Source: Faecalicatena orotica (GTDB lineage Bacteria > Bacillota > Clostridia > Lachnospirales > Lachnospiraceae). From it: a stretch of DNA of 64,000 bases. The notes beneath the pieces are model-generated. The model searched no databases and was not told where the DNA came from. It was given only the letters and a program-made list of their open reading frames with translations. Of the stretch, positions 8,792-18,400 are shown one piece after another (position 1 is the stretch's first letter; the number at the start of each line of letters is the position of its first letter). The position numbers and the translations under genes are program-made. Location: positions 248,001-312,000 of the forward strand of contig NZ_QGDL01000005.1 in the NCBI RefSeq assembly GCF_003149245.1, given 5' to 3'.

Positions 8792-9670
8792 ATGCAGGGA
8801 AAGATAATAAAGGGAATTGCCGGATTCTACTACGTTCACGTAGTAGAATCCGGTGTTTATGAGTGTAAAGCAAAAGGTGTATTCCGCAAGGAGAAAATAA
8901 AACCGCTCGTAGGAGATAATGTTGAGATTGAAGTGCTCGACGAGTCAGAAAAAACAGGGAATATCACAGAGGTCCTGCCAAGGAAGAATGAACTGGTCCG
9001 GCCTGCAGTGGCGAACATTGATCAGGCACTGGTTGTATTTGCCGTTACTGAACCGGAACCGCATTTCAATCTTCTTGACAGGTTTCTGGTTATGATGGAA
9101 TGCAAAGAGATTCCGGTTGTCCTGTGTTTTAACAAAAAGGACATTGCAAGCAAGCCGGAGCTTGCCTCCCTTCAGGAAATCTACCGCGCCTGCGGATACC
9201 AGGTAGTCTTTACGAGTGCACTGAATCAGGAAAACATAGAGGAAGTCGGGAAACTGCTTTCCGGTAAGACGACAGTTATCGCCGGTCCGTCCGGGGTCGG
9301 GAAGTCTTCTCTGATCAATCTGCTGCAGAGCGGGGTGCAGATGGAGACGGGCAGCATCAGCAGGAAAATAGCCAGAGGGAAGCATACGACCAGACATTCC
9401 GAGCTGATTACAATAGATGAAAATTCATATATCATGGACACACCGGGTTTCAGTTCCCTGTATGTCAATGATTTTGATAAAAGCGAACTGAAGTACTACT
9501 TCAGGGAATTCGCACCCTATGAGGGAAAATGCAGGTTCAGTGGATGTGACCATGTCCATGAACCGGGATGTGCGGTAAAGGAAGCATTGGAAGAAGGGAA
9601 GATCCATCCTGTCCGCTATGAGGATTACCTGGAGATGTACCGGGAATTACAGGAAAAGAAGAGGTATTAG
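8792..9670 (+). CDS. rsgA: ribosome small subunit-dependent GTPase A
   Basis: Circularly permuted GTPase that checks late 30S subunit maturation. The sequence shows an N-terminal OB domain (residues about 1-70), the G4 motif NKKD near 113 before the G1 P-loop GPSGVGKSS near 163 (the hallmark permutation), the G3 DTPGF near 217, and a C-terminal zinc knuckle (CRFSGC, then HVHEPGC). Length 292 is normal. A perfect 15-bp inverted repeat lies in codons 10-21 (separate feature). The gene is packed between prkC and rpe. Confidence 0.96.
   Translation: MQGKIIKGIAGFYYVHVVESGVYECKAKGVFRKEKIKPLVGDNVEIEVLDESEKTGNITEVLPRKNELVRPAVANIDQALVVFAVTEPEPHFNLLDRFLVMMECKEIPVVLCFNKKDIASKPELASLQEIYRACGYQVVFTSALNQENIEEVGKLLSGKTTVIAGPSGVGKSSLINLLQSGVQMETGSISRKIARGKHTTRHSELITIDENSYIMDTPGFSSLYVNDFDKSELKYYFREFAPYEGKCRFSGCDHVHEPGCAVKEALEEGKIHPVRYEDYLEMYRELQEKKRY
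8820..8853 (+). repeat. perfect 15-bp inverted repeat with 4-nt loop inside the start of rsgA
   Basis: The left arm (8820-8834) reads ccggattctactacg and the right arm (8839-8853) is its exact reverse complement, separated by ttca. The hairpin begins about 28 bases after the rsgA start codon, within the region a starting ribosome covers. The encoded residues (GFYYVHVVESG) fit the conserved OB-domain start, so it is a coding palindrome. It may slow translation or be processed, or it may be chance. Confidence 0.9.
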
Positions 9671-9671
9671 T

Positions 9672-10334
9672 ATGAAGAAGATATTAGCACCATCCATATT
9701 GTCAGCAGATTTTAAGGTACTGGGGGATCAGATACGCACGACTTCGGACAACGGGGCAGAGTATCTGCATTTTGATGTCATGGACGGCATGTTTGTGCCA
9801 AGCATTTCTTTCGGCATGCCGGTTCTGCAATCCATTCAGGGGGTGAGCAGTCAGGTGATGGATGTCCATCTGATGGTGACCGACCCGATCCGCTATGTAG
9901 AAGCCTTCAAAGAGGCAGGGGCGGAAATCTTAACCGTGCATCTGGAGGCGTGTGAGGATATTCAGGCTGTGCTTGATAAAATCCATGCATGCGGTATGAA
10001 AGCAGGTGTGTCTGTGAAGCCGGCTACTCCGGTGGATGCGCTTCTGCCGATTCTTGACCAGGCGGAAATGTTCCTGATTATGAGTGTAGAGCCGGGATTC
10101 GGGGGACAGGCTTTTATTCCGGAATCACTGGATAAGATCCGTGCTTTACGTGCACTCCTGAATGAGAAGGGGCTGGATACGGATATCGAGGTAGACGGCG
10201 GCATCTATCTGACGAATGTGAGGGAGGTTCTGGATGCGGGTGCCAATGTGATCGTGGCAGGCTCCGCGGTATTCAAAGGGAACATCGGTGAAAATGTAAA
10301 AGGATTTATGGAGATATTCAAAGAAAATGAGTAA
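9672..10334 (+). CDS. rpe: ribulose-phosphate 3-epimerase
   Basis: Interconverts ribulose 5-phosphate and xylulose 5-phosphate in the pentose phosphate pathway. It is a TIM barrel with the family motifs APSILSADF at the N terminus, HFDVMDGMFVP (metal His/Asp), HLMV, MSVEPGFGGQ and the phosphate-binding DGGI...AGSAVF near the C terminus. The start at 9672 follows the rsgA stop by one base; a longer upstream frame overlaps rsgA and is rejected. The 220-residue length is typical. It overlaps thiN by eight bases. Confidence 0.96.
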   Translation: MKKILAPSILSADFKVLGDQIRTTSDNGAEYLHFDVMDGMFVPSISFGMPVLQSIQGVSSQVMDVHLMVTDPIRYVEAFKEAGAEILTVHLEACEDIQAVLDKIHACGMKAGVSVKPATPVDALLPILDQAEMFLIMSVEPGFGGQAFIPESLDKIRALRALLNEKGLDTDIEVDGGIYLTNVREVLDAGANVIVAGSAVFKGNIGENVKGFMEIFKENE

Positions 10335-10980
10335 ACGAACAGTGATTGTCAGCGGCGGTCTTCTGGAAGAGGATTTTGTAGTTGATATCTTAAAAGACGA
10401 AGAAACAGAATTTATAATTGGTGTGGACAGCGGTCTTAGCTTCCTGTATGAACATGGAATACTGCCGGACTATATTGTCGGGGATTTTGACAGTGCACCG
10501 GAAGAGATCATCACGTACTACAAAGAAGAGACAAAAGTGCCGGTCCGGGAGTTTAACCCTATCAAAGATGCCTCTGATACAGAGATTGCACTCAGGCTCT
10601 GCCTTGACCTGCGCCGGCAGAATATATTAATCCTCGGCGGGACAGGCACAAGGCTTGACCATGCGTGGGCGAATGTCCAGACACTGAAGATTGCCCTGGA
10701 TGCGGGGGCAGACGCCAGAATCGTGGACAGGCATAATCAGATCCGGCTTCTGGACAGAGATTTTGTACTGAAAAAAGAAGAGGCGTTCGGACCATATTTT
10801 TCAGTTTTCCCACTGGACGGCACGGTAGAGAACTTCTGCCTGAAGGGCGCCAAATACCCTCTTAACCACCACGCACTGACGCCGTTTGACAGCCTCTGCG
10901 TGAGCAATGAGATCGCGGGGGACGAGGTAGAGATTACATTCCCGTTCGGGGTGGTCGTGCTCATGGAGACGCGGGACTGA
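10327..10980 (+). CDS. thiN: thiamine pyrophosphokinase
   Basis: Transfers pyrophosphate from ATP to thiamine to give thiamine diphosphate, the cofactor that the PFOR further downstream needs. The sequence contains the substrate-binding motifs GVDSGL and GDFDS in the N-terminal half, LGGTGTRLDH in the middle and a C-terminal beta-sandwich domain. The 217 residues match the family. It starts inside the end of rpe and is the last gene of the long housekeeping operon; ychF follows after 51 bases. Confidence 0.94.
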   Translation: MSKRTVIVSGGLLEEDFVVDILKDEETEFIIGVDSGLSFLYEHGILPDYIVGDFDSAPEEIITYYKEETKVPVREFNPIKDASDTEIALRLCLDLRRQNILILGGTGTRLDHAWANVQTLKIALDAGADARIVDRHNQIRLLDRDFVLKKEEAFGPYFSVFPLDGTVENFCLKGAKYPLNHHALTPFDSLCVSNEIAGDEVEITFPFGVVVLMETRD

Positions 10981-11031
10981 AATTAAATCTAATCAAATAA
11001 TGCACTATAAATATAAGGAGTACAAAGAATT

Positions 11032-12129
11032 ATGAAATTAGGAATTGTTGGTTTACCCAATGTAGGAAAGAGCACGCTGTTTAACTCACTGACGAAGGCA
11101 GGCGCAGAATCTGCGAACTACCCGTTCTGCACAATCGACCCAAATGTGGGGGTGGTAACAGTACCGGACAAGCGTCTGGATGTTCTGGGAGAGATGTATC
11201 ATACGAAGAAAATCGTTCCGGCGGCCATTGAATTTGTTGATATTGCGGGCCTCGTAAAAGGTGCTTCCAAAGGGGAAGGACTGGGGAACCAGTTTTTGGC
11301 CAATATCCGTGAGGTAGATGCAATTGTACATGTTGTCAGATGCTTTGAAGACAGTAATATCGTTCACGTGGACGGGAATATCGATCCTTTACGTGATATT
11401 GAGACGATTAATCTGGAGCTGGTCTTTTCTGATCTGGAAATTCTGGAGAGAAGAATCGCAAAAACGACAAAGGTTGCAAGAAACGATAAGGTGGCAGCAA
11501 AAGAGCTTGAGCTTCTGGAGCGTATCAAGGCACATTTGGAAGATAATAAAATGGCAAAGAGTTTTACGACAGATGATGAGGATGAGCAGGAATGGCTGGG
11601 CAGTTATAATCTTCTGACAGCAAAACCGGTTATCTTTGCGGCTAACGTGACAGAAGACGATCTGGCAGATGATGGTGCGTCCAATGCAGGGGTTCAGGCT
11701 GTCCGCGAGTATGCGGCACAGGAGGACTGTGAGGTATTCGTCGTATGTGCACAGATTGAGCAGGAGATTGCCGAACTTGATGATGAAGAGAAGAAAATGT
11801 TTTTGGAAGATTTAGGTTTAGAAGAGTCAGGACTGGAAAAACTGATAAAGGCAAGTTATCATCTTCTGGGCCTGATCAGCTATCTGACAGCAGGCGAACC
11901 GGAAGTCCGCGCGTGGACGATCACAAGGGGGACCAAGGCACCGCAGGCAGCCGGAAAGATCCATACAGACTTCGAACGCGGATTCATCCGCGCCGAGGTA
12001 GTCAGCTACGATGACCTGATGGCATGCGGCACACATGCGGCAGCGAAGGAAAAAGGTCTTGTCAGACTGGAAGGAAAAGACTATGTAGTACAGGACGGGG
12101 ATATCATCTTATTCCGCTTCAATGTATAA
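11032..12129 (+). CDS. ychF: redox-regulated ATPase YchF (Obg-family)
   Basis: Ribosome-associated ATPase of the Obg family (OLA1 homologue), linked to stress and redox response. The P-loop [12 protein letters not shown] is at residues 6-17, the G3 [10 protein letters not shown] near 67, a coiled-coil helical region in the middle and a C-terminal TGS domain ending in [15 protein letters not shown]. The length of 365 is almost invariant in the family. A good AAGGAG ribosome binding site precedes the ATG. It seems to start a new unit with lgt. Confidence 0.97.
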   Translation: MKLGIVGLPNVGKSTLFNSLTKAGAESANYPFCTIDPNVGVVTVPDKRLDVLGEMYHTKKIVPAAIEFVDIAGLVKGASKGEGLGNQFLANIREVDAIVHVVRCFEDSNIVHVDGNIDPLRDIETINLELVFSDLEILERRIAKTTKVARNDKVAAKELELLERIKAHLEDNKMAKSFTTDDEDEQEWLGSYNLLTAKPVIFAANVTEDDLADDGASNAGVQAVREYAAQEDCEVFVVCAQIEQEIAELDDEEKKMFLEDLGLEESGLEKLIKASYHLLGLISYLTAGEPEVRAWTITRGTKAPQAAGKIHTDFERGFIRAEVVSYDDLMACGTHAAAKEKGLVRLEGKDYVVQDGDIILFRFNV

Positions 12130-12175
12130 AAAATAAAATTGTAGTTCCAAGCAGCATAGAAAGGGAGCATGAAAT

Positions 12176-13123
12176 ATGCACTATAACATTAATTTTCCAC
12201 ATCTGGGAATCCATCTGGACCATGTCGGAAAATCCATCACCGTATTCGGTTTCGAGATCGCGTATTACGGGATTATCATAGGCACGGCGATTCTGATCGG
12301 TTTCCTGATCGCCACACAGGAGGCTAAGAGAACGAGACAGAATCCGGAAAATTATCTGGATATGGGAATCATTGGCGTGATCTGCGGTATCGTTGGTGCC
12401 AGACTCTTTTTTGTCATATTTTCCTGGGATATGTACAAAGACGATCTTCTTGAAATCTTCAACACCCGGCATGGCGGTCTGGCAATTTATGGAGGAGTTA
12501 TAGCGGCAGTCATCACTGTGTTTGTGTATGCCCGTATAAAACGGCTGAGTGCCCCCCAGATATTCGATACAGTAGCAATGGCTCTGGTCAATGGCCAGAT
12601 GCTTGGCCGCTGGGGAAACTTCTTTAACAGAGAAGCCTTCGGAGAATACACGGACAACCTCTTTGCCATGCAGCTGCCGCTGGATGCGGTCAGAAGCGGG
12701 GATGTGACAGAAACGATGCGCAGCCATATACAGGTAATTGACGGCATCAGCTACATTCAGGTGCACCCGACATTTCTCTATGAGTCTCTCTGGTGCTGTG
12801 CCATACTGATCATTCTGTTTGCCTATAGAAAACACAAAAAATACGAGGGTGAGCTGTTTCTCATTTACCTGTTCGGATATGGTCTCGGCAGAGTCTGGAT
12901 AGAAGGCCTGAGAACGGACCAGCTCCTGATCCCCGGACTTGGCTTCCCGGTATCACAGCTTCTCGCCGGTACCATCGTAGTCGTAACAGGGGCTATGCTG
13001 CTATACTGCAGAAAGAACCATAAAAGAATGCCCTTTTTAAAAAGCGGCAAAAAATATGAACCAATGCCTGACAAACCTGAAGGAAAAAAACGGCCAAAGG
13101 CAAAGGACAGGCTCTTTAAGTAG
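12176..13123 (+). CDS. lgt: prolipoprotein diacylglyceryl transferase
   Basis: Membrane enzyme that attaches diacylglycerol to the lipobox cysteine of lipoproteins; the three binding-protein lipoproteins in this window would be its substrates. It has about seven membrane segments and the signature GRWGNFFNREAFG near residue 145. HPTFLYES near 200 and GLGRVWIEGLRTD near 240 carry the conserved Arg/Glu residues. The C-terminal tail is Lys/Pro-rich. The length of 315 is slightly above average because of this tail. A strong terminator follows at 13217. Confidence 0.96.
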   Translation: MHYNINFPHLGIHLDHVGKSITVFGFEIAYYGIIIGTAILIGFLIATQEAKRTRQNPENYLDMGIIGVICGIVGARLFFVIFSWDMYKDDLLEIFNTRHGGLAIYGGVIAAVITVFVYARIKRLSAPQIFDTVAMALVNGQMLGRWGNFFNREAFGEYTDNLFAMQLPLDAVRSGDVTETMRSHIQVIDGISYIQVHPTFLYESLWCCAILIILFAYRKHKKYEGELFLIYLFGYGLGRVWIEGLRTDQLLIPGLGFPVSQLLAGTIVVVTGAMLLYCRKNHKRMPFLKSGKKYEPMPDKPEGKKRPKAKDRLFK

Positions 13124-13216
13124 AAGCCCAAATATTGAATACATTTCTGGAGACTGTTATGATCTGAAAATAGATGGAAAAACCACCCACAAGTGGCTTG
13201 ACCTGTGGAAAAAGTA

Positions 13217-13263
13217 GAAAAACCACCCTGATACTGGTTAAAGTTTTTTTAGGGTGGTTTTTC
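13217..13263. terminator. bidirectional rho-independent terminator between lgt and the Rpn-type gene
   Basis: A perfect 13-bp inverted repeat gaaaaaccaccct / agggtggtttttc with T-rich ends on both strands. It lies between two convergent genes and can serve both. Confidence 0.85.
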
Positions 13264-13292
13264 TATATGTCTGCATTCGGAATGATACAAGG

Positions 13293-14150
13293 TTATTCTA
13301 ATATTTGATTCACTTTATCTATACTCATGTTACAGATGTCAGCAATTTCTTCCTGAGATTTGCCCTGCATGTATAGTTTGAAAACCTGACGGGCCTCCTG
13401 AACCCCCATACGTATTCCGGCTTCTTGCCCAGCTTTCAGTCCTCTTTTTTCAGCACTGCTGATCTGGGTATTATAATCCTTCAATGCCTTTTCCCGGGCC
13501 TCATATTCCAGCCGTTTCTTTTCATCGGCACTCAAATGGAGCAGTGTATTGTATGCTTCATCAAGATATTCGTTTGTTTTAGCCATAGTTTGAAACTCCT
13601 CTCTGCTTTCACCACTGAAAAACTTCATCCATGCAAGAACATCCTCACTGGTCTTAACTTCCGGGGGCAGCTTTTTCAACTCCAGTATCTGAAGCTCCAT
13701 TTTATCGGAATACAGATTATAGGTGCTGTCGTCCCGGAAATGGATCCTGCGGTAACACTCTTTGTCGTTCGGAAAATGGATAAAATCTAAAATACTTACA
13801 TGGATACATTTCTGCAGGTTTTCATAGGATTCGCCTTTGCGGATCTGACTGTCAAACATCTTACTGAGGTAGAACATGGCGCGTTCGTCCCAGTATTCAA
13901 AGTATTTGACCTGCATTTCCATATTCATCTGCGTCCCGTTCTTAAGCAGTACACGTACATCCATGATTCCCAGCTTATCATCAGCCGAGTCTCTCGGTAG
14001 CAGCGTGGGCAGAAGAACCGTATCTTCGACTTCGTCCGGGGGCAGGTTCAGCAAAGCTGAAATGAAGCCCTTCCTGACTTTGGGGTTCTGCATCAGTTCC
14101 TTGAAACAAAAGTCCACAGTGGGTAACATAATAAAGTTGTTTTTGCTCAT
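13293..14150 (-). CDS. Rpn-family recombination-promoting nuclease / PD-(D/E)XK transposase-like protein
   Basis: A 285-residue protein of the PD-(D/E)XK nuclease family often labelled putative transposase (Rpn/YhgA-like). The N-terminal half has the opening FDLKP-like segment (here PTVDFCFKELMQNPKVRKGF) and a nuclease core with D in GIMDVRVLL and the E-x-Q pair in MEMQVKYF. The C-terminal half is helical and charged, ending in a helix-turn-helix-like QGKSQEEIADICNMSIDKV. The start at 14150 (MSKNNF) has AAGGAG seven bases upstream; an upstream ATG at 14225 has none. It stands alone on the minus strand, as is common for this family, which occurs in many scattered copies in Lachnospiraceae. Nuclease activity is known for E. 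coli RpnA; the role here is inferred. Confidence 0.85.
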   Translation of the reverse strand: MSKNNFIMLPTVDFCFKELMQNPKVRKGFISALLNLPPDEVEDTVLLPTLLPRDSADDKLGIMDVRVLLKNGTQMNMEMQVKYFEYWDERAMFYLSKMFDSQIRKGESYENLQKCIHVSILDFIHFPNDKECYRRIHFRDDSTYNLYSDKMELQILELKKLPPEVKTSEDVLAWMKFFSGESREEFQTMAKTNEYLDEAYNTLLHLSADEKKRLEYEAREKALKDYNTQISSAEKRGLKAGQEAGIRMGVQEARQVFKLYMQGKSQEEIADICNMSIDKVNQILE

Positions 14151-14285
14151 AAATTGAAATCTCCTTTCCTGTGCAGAAAACGAAAGGTACACATGTAAGG
14201 AGTTCTTCTGATTTACTATTATCATATCACGAAATACAGATATGTAAAAGACAGGAATACCTTCAATATGTAGTGCCCGGAGTTG

Positions 14286-14480
14286 TTTTCTGCGGTTCTA
14301 ATAAGTGATTAATTGGGTAAACCGGCGAACTGCCGATTGAAAAATGAAAGGTGAATACCTTTCGAAGTTTCTGACGAGAGTATATCACGAGATAAGGGAA
14401 AGGGCAATTAGGCAATTTGACGAAATTTATGCCGCAATATTGCTCTGCGGCTATGACGCATGGCGTTCCCTTGTACGGGA
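14286..14480 (+). other. possible structured RNA or leader in the gap upstream of nifJ
   Basis: The 444-base gap between the Rpn-type gene and nifJ holds no convincing gene. It contains several nested inverted repeats: gaaaggt/acctttc around 14345-14363, gccgca/tgcggc around 14431-14451, and aagggaa/ttccctt enclosing 14394-14472. I do not recognise a known riboswitch. An 88-codon frame here (14344-14610) has no ribosome binding site and overlaps the nifJ start in another frame. Confidence 0.3.
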
Positions 14481-14509
14481 AAATAAACAAAAAAATGGGA
14501 CAGGTTCTA

Positions 14510-14538
14510 TAGACTTTTGGACTTTTTGGCGATATAAT
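14510..14538 (+). promoter_or_regulatory. putative sigma-A promoter of nifJ
   Basis: TAGACT (14510-14515), a 17-base spacer, then a perfect TATAAT (14533-14538). The predicted transcript start is about 50 bases before the nifJ ATG, downstream of the structured stretch. Confidence 0.6.
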
Positions 14539-14594
14539 GAAAGCACATGTGAAAAAATAAACTTTTACAATGTAATTTTAAGGAGGAACAACAA

Positions 14595-17500
14595 ATGGCA
14601 AGAAAAATGAAGACCATGGATGGTAACCAGGCAGCAGCTCACGTTTCATATGCGTATACAGAAGTTGCAGCAATTTACCCGATTACACCATCATCAGTTA
14701 TGCCGGAACATATCGACGAATGGGCTACCGAGGGCAGAGAGAACATTTTCGGACAAACTGTTCAGGTAACAGAGATGCAGTCTGAAGCAGGTGCAGCCGG
14801 AGCTGTGCACGGTTCTTTAGCAGCAGGAGCTTTGACAACTACATTTACAGCATCTCAGGGATTACTTTTGATGATTCCGAACTTATATAAAGTAGCAGGT
14901 GAACAATTACCAGGAGTATTCAACGTTTCAGCACGTGCCATCGCAAGCCACGCACTGTCAATCTTCGGTGACCACTCAGACGTTTATGCCTGTCGCCAGA
15001 CAGGGGCTGCTATGCTCTGTGAATCCAGTGTACAGGAAGTTATGGACCTGACAGCAGTTGCTCACTGTGCAGCACTCGAAGGAAAGATTCCTTTCATTAA
15101 CTTCTTCGACGGATTCAGAACATCTCACGAGATCCAGAAGATTGAGACATGGGATTACGAAGATCTGAAAGACTTAGTAAACATGGACGCTATTGATGAA
15201 TTCCGTGCACACGCGCTGAATCCTAACCACCCATGCCACAGAGGTTCCGCTCAGAACCCTGATATCTTCTTCCAGGCAAGAGAAGCATGTAACCCATATT
15301 ACGATGCTCTTCCGGGAATCGTTCAGAATTACATGGACAAGGTTAATGAAAAGATCGGAACAGACTATAAGCTGTTCAACTACTATGGAGCAGAAGATGC
15401 AGAGCGCGTAATCGTAGCTATGGGATCTGCATGCGATACAATCGAAGAGACAATCGACTACATGCTTGCAGCAGGCGAGAAAGTCGGCGTTGTAAAGGTT
15501 CGCCTGTACAGACCATTCTGTGCAGAAGCACTGATCAATGCAATTCCTGACACTGTTAAGACAATTTCTGTACTTGACAGAACAAAAGAGCCGGGAGCAC
15601 TCGGAGAGCCATTATACCTTGATGTAGTTGCAGCACTCAAGGGATCAAAATTCGATGCTGTACCTGTATTATCAGGACGTTACGGATTAGGTTCAAAAGA
15701 TACAACACCAGCTCAGATTGTAGCTGTATTTAATAACACAGAGAAAGCAAAATTCACAATCGGTATCGAAGATGATGTGACACACCTGTCTCTGGATGCA
15801 GGCGCTCCGCTTGTTACAACTCCTGAAGGAACAATCAACTGTAAGTTCTGGGGACTTGGAGCAGACGGTACTGTCGGAGCTAATAAGAACTCCATCAAGA
15901 TCATTGGTGATAATACAGATATGTACGCTCAGGCTTACTTTGACTATGATTCAAAGAAATCCGGCGGTGTTACAATGTCTCACTTACGTTTTGGTAAGAA
16001 ACCGATCAAATCAACATACCTGATTAAGCAGGCTAACTTTGTAGCATGCCACAATCCGTCTTATATTGACAAATACAACATGGTTCAGGAACTGGTTGAC
16101 GGAGGAACATTCCTTCTGAACTGCCCTTGGGACATGGAAGGTCTGGAGAAGCACTTACCGGGACAGGTAAAAGCATATATTGCCAGCCACAACATTAAAT
16201 TCTACACAATCGACGGTATCAAGATTGGTAAAGAAATCGGACTTGGCGGACGTATCAATACAGTCCTTCAGTCAGCATTCTTCAAACTTGCAGCTATCAT
16301 TCCGGAAGAAGAAGCGATCGACCTGATGAAGAAAGCAGCTAAGGCTACTTATGGAAGAAAAGGTGACAAGATTGTACAGATGAACTATGATGCAATCGAT
16401 GCAGGTGCTAAGCAGGTTGTAGAAGTAGCTGTACCGGAGAACTGGAAAGATGCAGCAGATCAGGGACTGACAACACCTCACGTTGATGAGAACGGAAAGA
16501 AAGATGTTGTTGACTTTGTTAAGAATATCCAGGCTAAGGTAAATGCTCAGGAAGGTAACTCACTTCCGGTATCAGCATTCAAGGATTATGTAGATGGTTC
16601 TACACCGTCAGGTTCTTCAGCATATGAGAAACGTGGTATTGCAGTTGACATCCCGATGTGGAAGCCAGAGAACTGTATCCAGTGTAACCGCTGTGCATAT
16701 GTATGCCCACATGCAGTTATCCGTCCGGTTGCCCTGACAGAAGAAGACATGGCTAAGGCTCCGGAAGGACTTGCAACACTCGACATGACAGGTATGCCGG
16801 GAATGAAGTTTGCAATCACTGTATCTGCTTATGACTGTACAGGATGTGGTTCATGTGCTAACGTATGCCCGGGCAAGAAGGGTGAAAAAGCACTCGTTAT
16901 GGAGAACATGGAAGCAAACGCAGGTGTTCAGGAATACTTCGACTTTGGTACAGAGATTCCTGTAAAACCAGAAGTTGTTACTAAGTTCAAAGAGACAACA
17001 GTAAAGGGAAGCCAGTTCAAACAGCCTCTGCTTGAATTCTCAGGAGCATGTGCTGGATGTGGCGAGACACCTTATGCTAAATTAATCACACAGTTATTCG
17101 GTGACAGAATGTATATTGCAAATGCAACAGGATGCTCCTCTATCTGGGGTAACTCTTCACCGTCTACACCATATACAGTAACACCAGAGGGCAAAGGACC
17201 GGCATGGTGCAACTCTCTGTTCGAAGATAATGCTGAGTTCGGATACGGTATGCTGCTTGCCCAGAACACAATCAGAGACAGACTGAAAGGCAAAGTAGAA
17301 GTTCTTGCAGAGAACGCAGAAAATGCTGATGTAAAGGCTGCTGCTCAGGAATACCTTGATACATTTGGAAGCGGGGCAACAAACGGAACAGCTACAGATA
17401 AACTGGTAGCAGCTCTGGAAGCTTGCGGATGCGATTCAGCAGATAAGGCTGAATTACTGAAAGGAAAAGATTTCCTTGCTAAGAAGTCACAGTGGATCTT

Positions 17501-18137
17501 CGGTGGTGACGGATGGGCTTATGATATCGGATTCGGCGGTGTTGACCACGTATTAGCAAGCGGAAAAGACATCAACATCATGGTATTCGATACAGAAGTT
17601 TACTCCAACACAGGCGGACAGTCCTCTAAGGCTACAAAGACAGGTGCAACAGCACAGTTTGCAGCAGGCGGAAAAGAAACAAAGAAGAAAGACCTTGCCG
17701 GAATCGCAATGAGCTACGGTTATGTATACGTAGCACAGATTGCTATGGGTGCTGATTTCAATCAGACAGTAAAAGCAATCGCAGAGGCAGAGGCTTATCC
17801 GGGACCATCACTCATCATCGCTTACGCTCCATGTATCAACCACGGAATCAAGAAGGGTATGAGCAAAGCTCAGACAGAAGAGCAGTTAGCAGTAGAGTGC
17901 GGATACTGGAACAACTTCAGATTCAATCCTGCAGCAGAAGGCGCTAAGTTCACACTGGACAGCAAAGAGCCAAAACAGGAAGAATATCAGGCATTCCTTG
18001 ACGGAGAAGTTCGTTACAATGCCCTGAAGAGAGCTAATCCGGAAAAAGCTGAGAAACTCTTTGCACAGAATGAGAAGGAAGCTATGGAAAGATATTCTTA
18101 CCTGAAGAAACTCGTTACTCTTTACGGAGAAGAATAA
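14595..18137 (+). CDS. nifJ: pyruvate:ferredoxin (flavodoxin) oxidoreductase
   Basis: Oxidises pyruvate with CoA to acetyl-CoA and CO2 and reduces ferredoxin, the main fermentative node of Clostridia. The single 1180-residue chain holds the domains in the usual order. These are the pyrimidine-binding domain (MDGNQAAAHVSYAYTEVAAIYPITPSS), the gamma-type domain, two [4Fe-4S] motifs (CIQCNRCAYVCP near residue 693 and CTGCGSCANVCP near 747), the cluster-binding CAGCGETPY near 818 and the TPP domain with GGDGWAYDIGFGG near 968. A strong AAGGAGG site precedes the ATG. Its codon choice (mostly ACA, GCA, GGA, CTG/CTT) is clearly more biased than its neighbours, as expected for a very highly expressed gene. 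It is a single-gene unit with its own promoter and terminator. Confidence 0.98.
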   Translation: MARKMKTMDGNQAAAHVSYAYTEVAAIYPITPSSVMPEHIDEWATEGRENIFGQTVQVTEMQSEAGAAGAVHGSLAAGALTTTFTASQGLLLMIPNLYKVAGEQLPGVFNVSARAIASHALSIFGDHSDVYACRQTGAAMLCESSVQEVMDLTAVAHCAALEGKIPFINFFDGFRTSHEIQKIETWDYEDLKDLVNMDAIDEFRAHALNPNHPCHRGSAQNPDIFFQAREACNPYYDALPGIVQNYMDKVNEKIGTDYKLFNYYGAEDAERVIVAMGSACDTIEETIDYMLAAGEKVGVVKVRLYRPFCAEALINAIPDTVKTISVLDRTKEPGALGEPLYLDVVAALKGSKFDAVPVLSGRYGLGSKDTTPAQIVAVFNNTEKAKFTIGIEDDVTHLSLDAGAPLVTTPEGTINCKFWGLGADGTVGANKNSIKIIGDNTDMYAQAYFDYDSKKSGGVTMSHLRFGKKPIKSTYLIKQANFVACHNPSYIDKYNMVQELVDGGTFLLNCPWDMEGLEKHLPGQVKAYIASHNIKFYTIDGIKIGKEIGLGGRINTVLQSAFFKLAAIIPEEEAIDLMKKAAKATYGRKGDKIVQMNYDAIDAGAKQVVEVAVPENWKDAADQGLTTPHVDENGKKDVVDFVKNIQAKVNAQEGNSLPVSAFKDYVDGSTPSGSSAYEKRGIAVDIPMWKPENCIQCNRCAYVCPHAVIRPVALTEEDMAKAPEGLATLDMTGMPGMKFAITVSAYDCTGCGSCANVCPGKKGEKALVMENMEANAGVQEYFDFGTEIPVKPEVVTKFKETTVKGSQFKQPLLEFSGACAGCGETPYAKLITQLFGDRMYIANATGCSSIWGNSSPSTPYTVTPEGKGPAWCNSLFEDNAEFGYGMLLAQNTIRDRLKGKVEVLAENAENADVKAAAQEYLDTFGSGATNGTATDKLVAALEACGCDSADKAELLKGKDFLAKKSQWIFGGDGWAYDIGFGGVDHVLASGKDINIMVFDTEVYSNTGGQSSKATKTGATAQFAAGGKETKKKDLAGIAMSYGYVYVAQIAMGADFNQTVKAIAEAEAYPGPSLIIAYAPCINHGIKKGMSKAQTEEQLAVECGYWNNFRFNPAAEGAKFTLDSKEPKQEEYQAFLDGEVRYNALKRANPEKAEKLFAQNEKEAMERYSYLKKLVTLYGEE

Positions 18138-18186
18138 GAAGCATGATTGCTTTTTATCCGAGAACTGAGTAAAGGATTCAAAGGTA

Positions 18187-18238
18187 TCAATCAAAGGACC
18201 TTACTGATTTCCACGTCAGTAAGGTCCTTTTTTGATTG
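18187..18238 (+). terminator. rho-independent terminator after nifJ
   Basis: Inverted repeat aaaggaccttactga / tcagtaaggtccttt with a short loop, followed by a T run; flanking caatc/gattg pairs extend the stem. Confidence 0.92.
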
Positions 18239-18400
18239 TGTCTGCTGCGAGAGAAATTGGTTTATGCAATATGACGAATAAAAAAGTGTGCTATATTTAT
18301 GTGTGAGTTAAAAAATGACAAAAACAGAATGAAAACATACATGGAGAATGTGCATAATTACTGATAAGATCTTGTTATAAAAGATTGGGAGGTCAAAAAC

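Noticed and set aside
13293-14150. Treating the Rpn-type gene as part of a complete insertion sequence
   Set aside because: No terminal inverted repeats or target duplications were found around it.
14344-14610. 88-codon frame upstream of nifJ
   Set aside because: No ribosome binding site, no recognisable motif, and it runs over the nifJ start in another frame.
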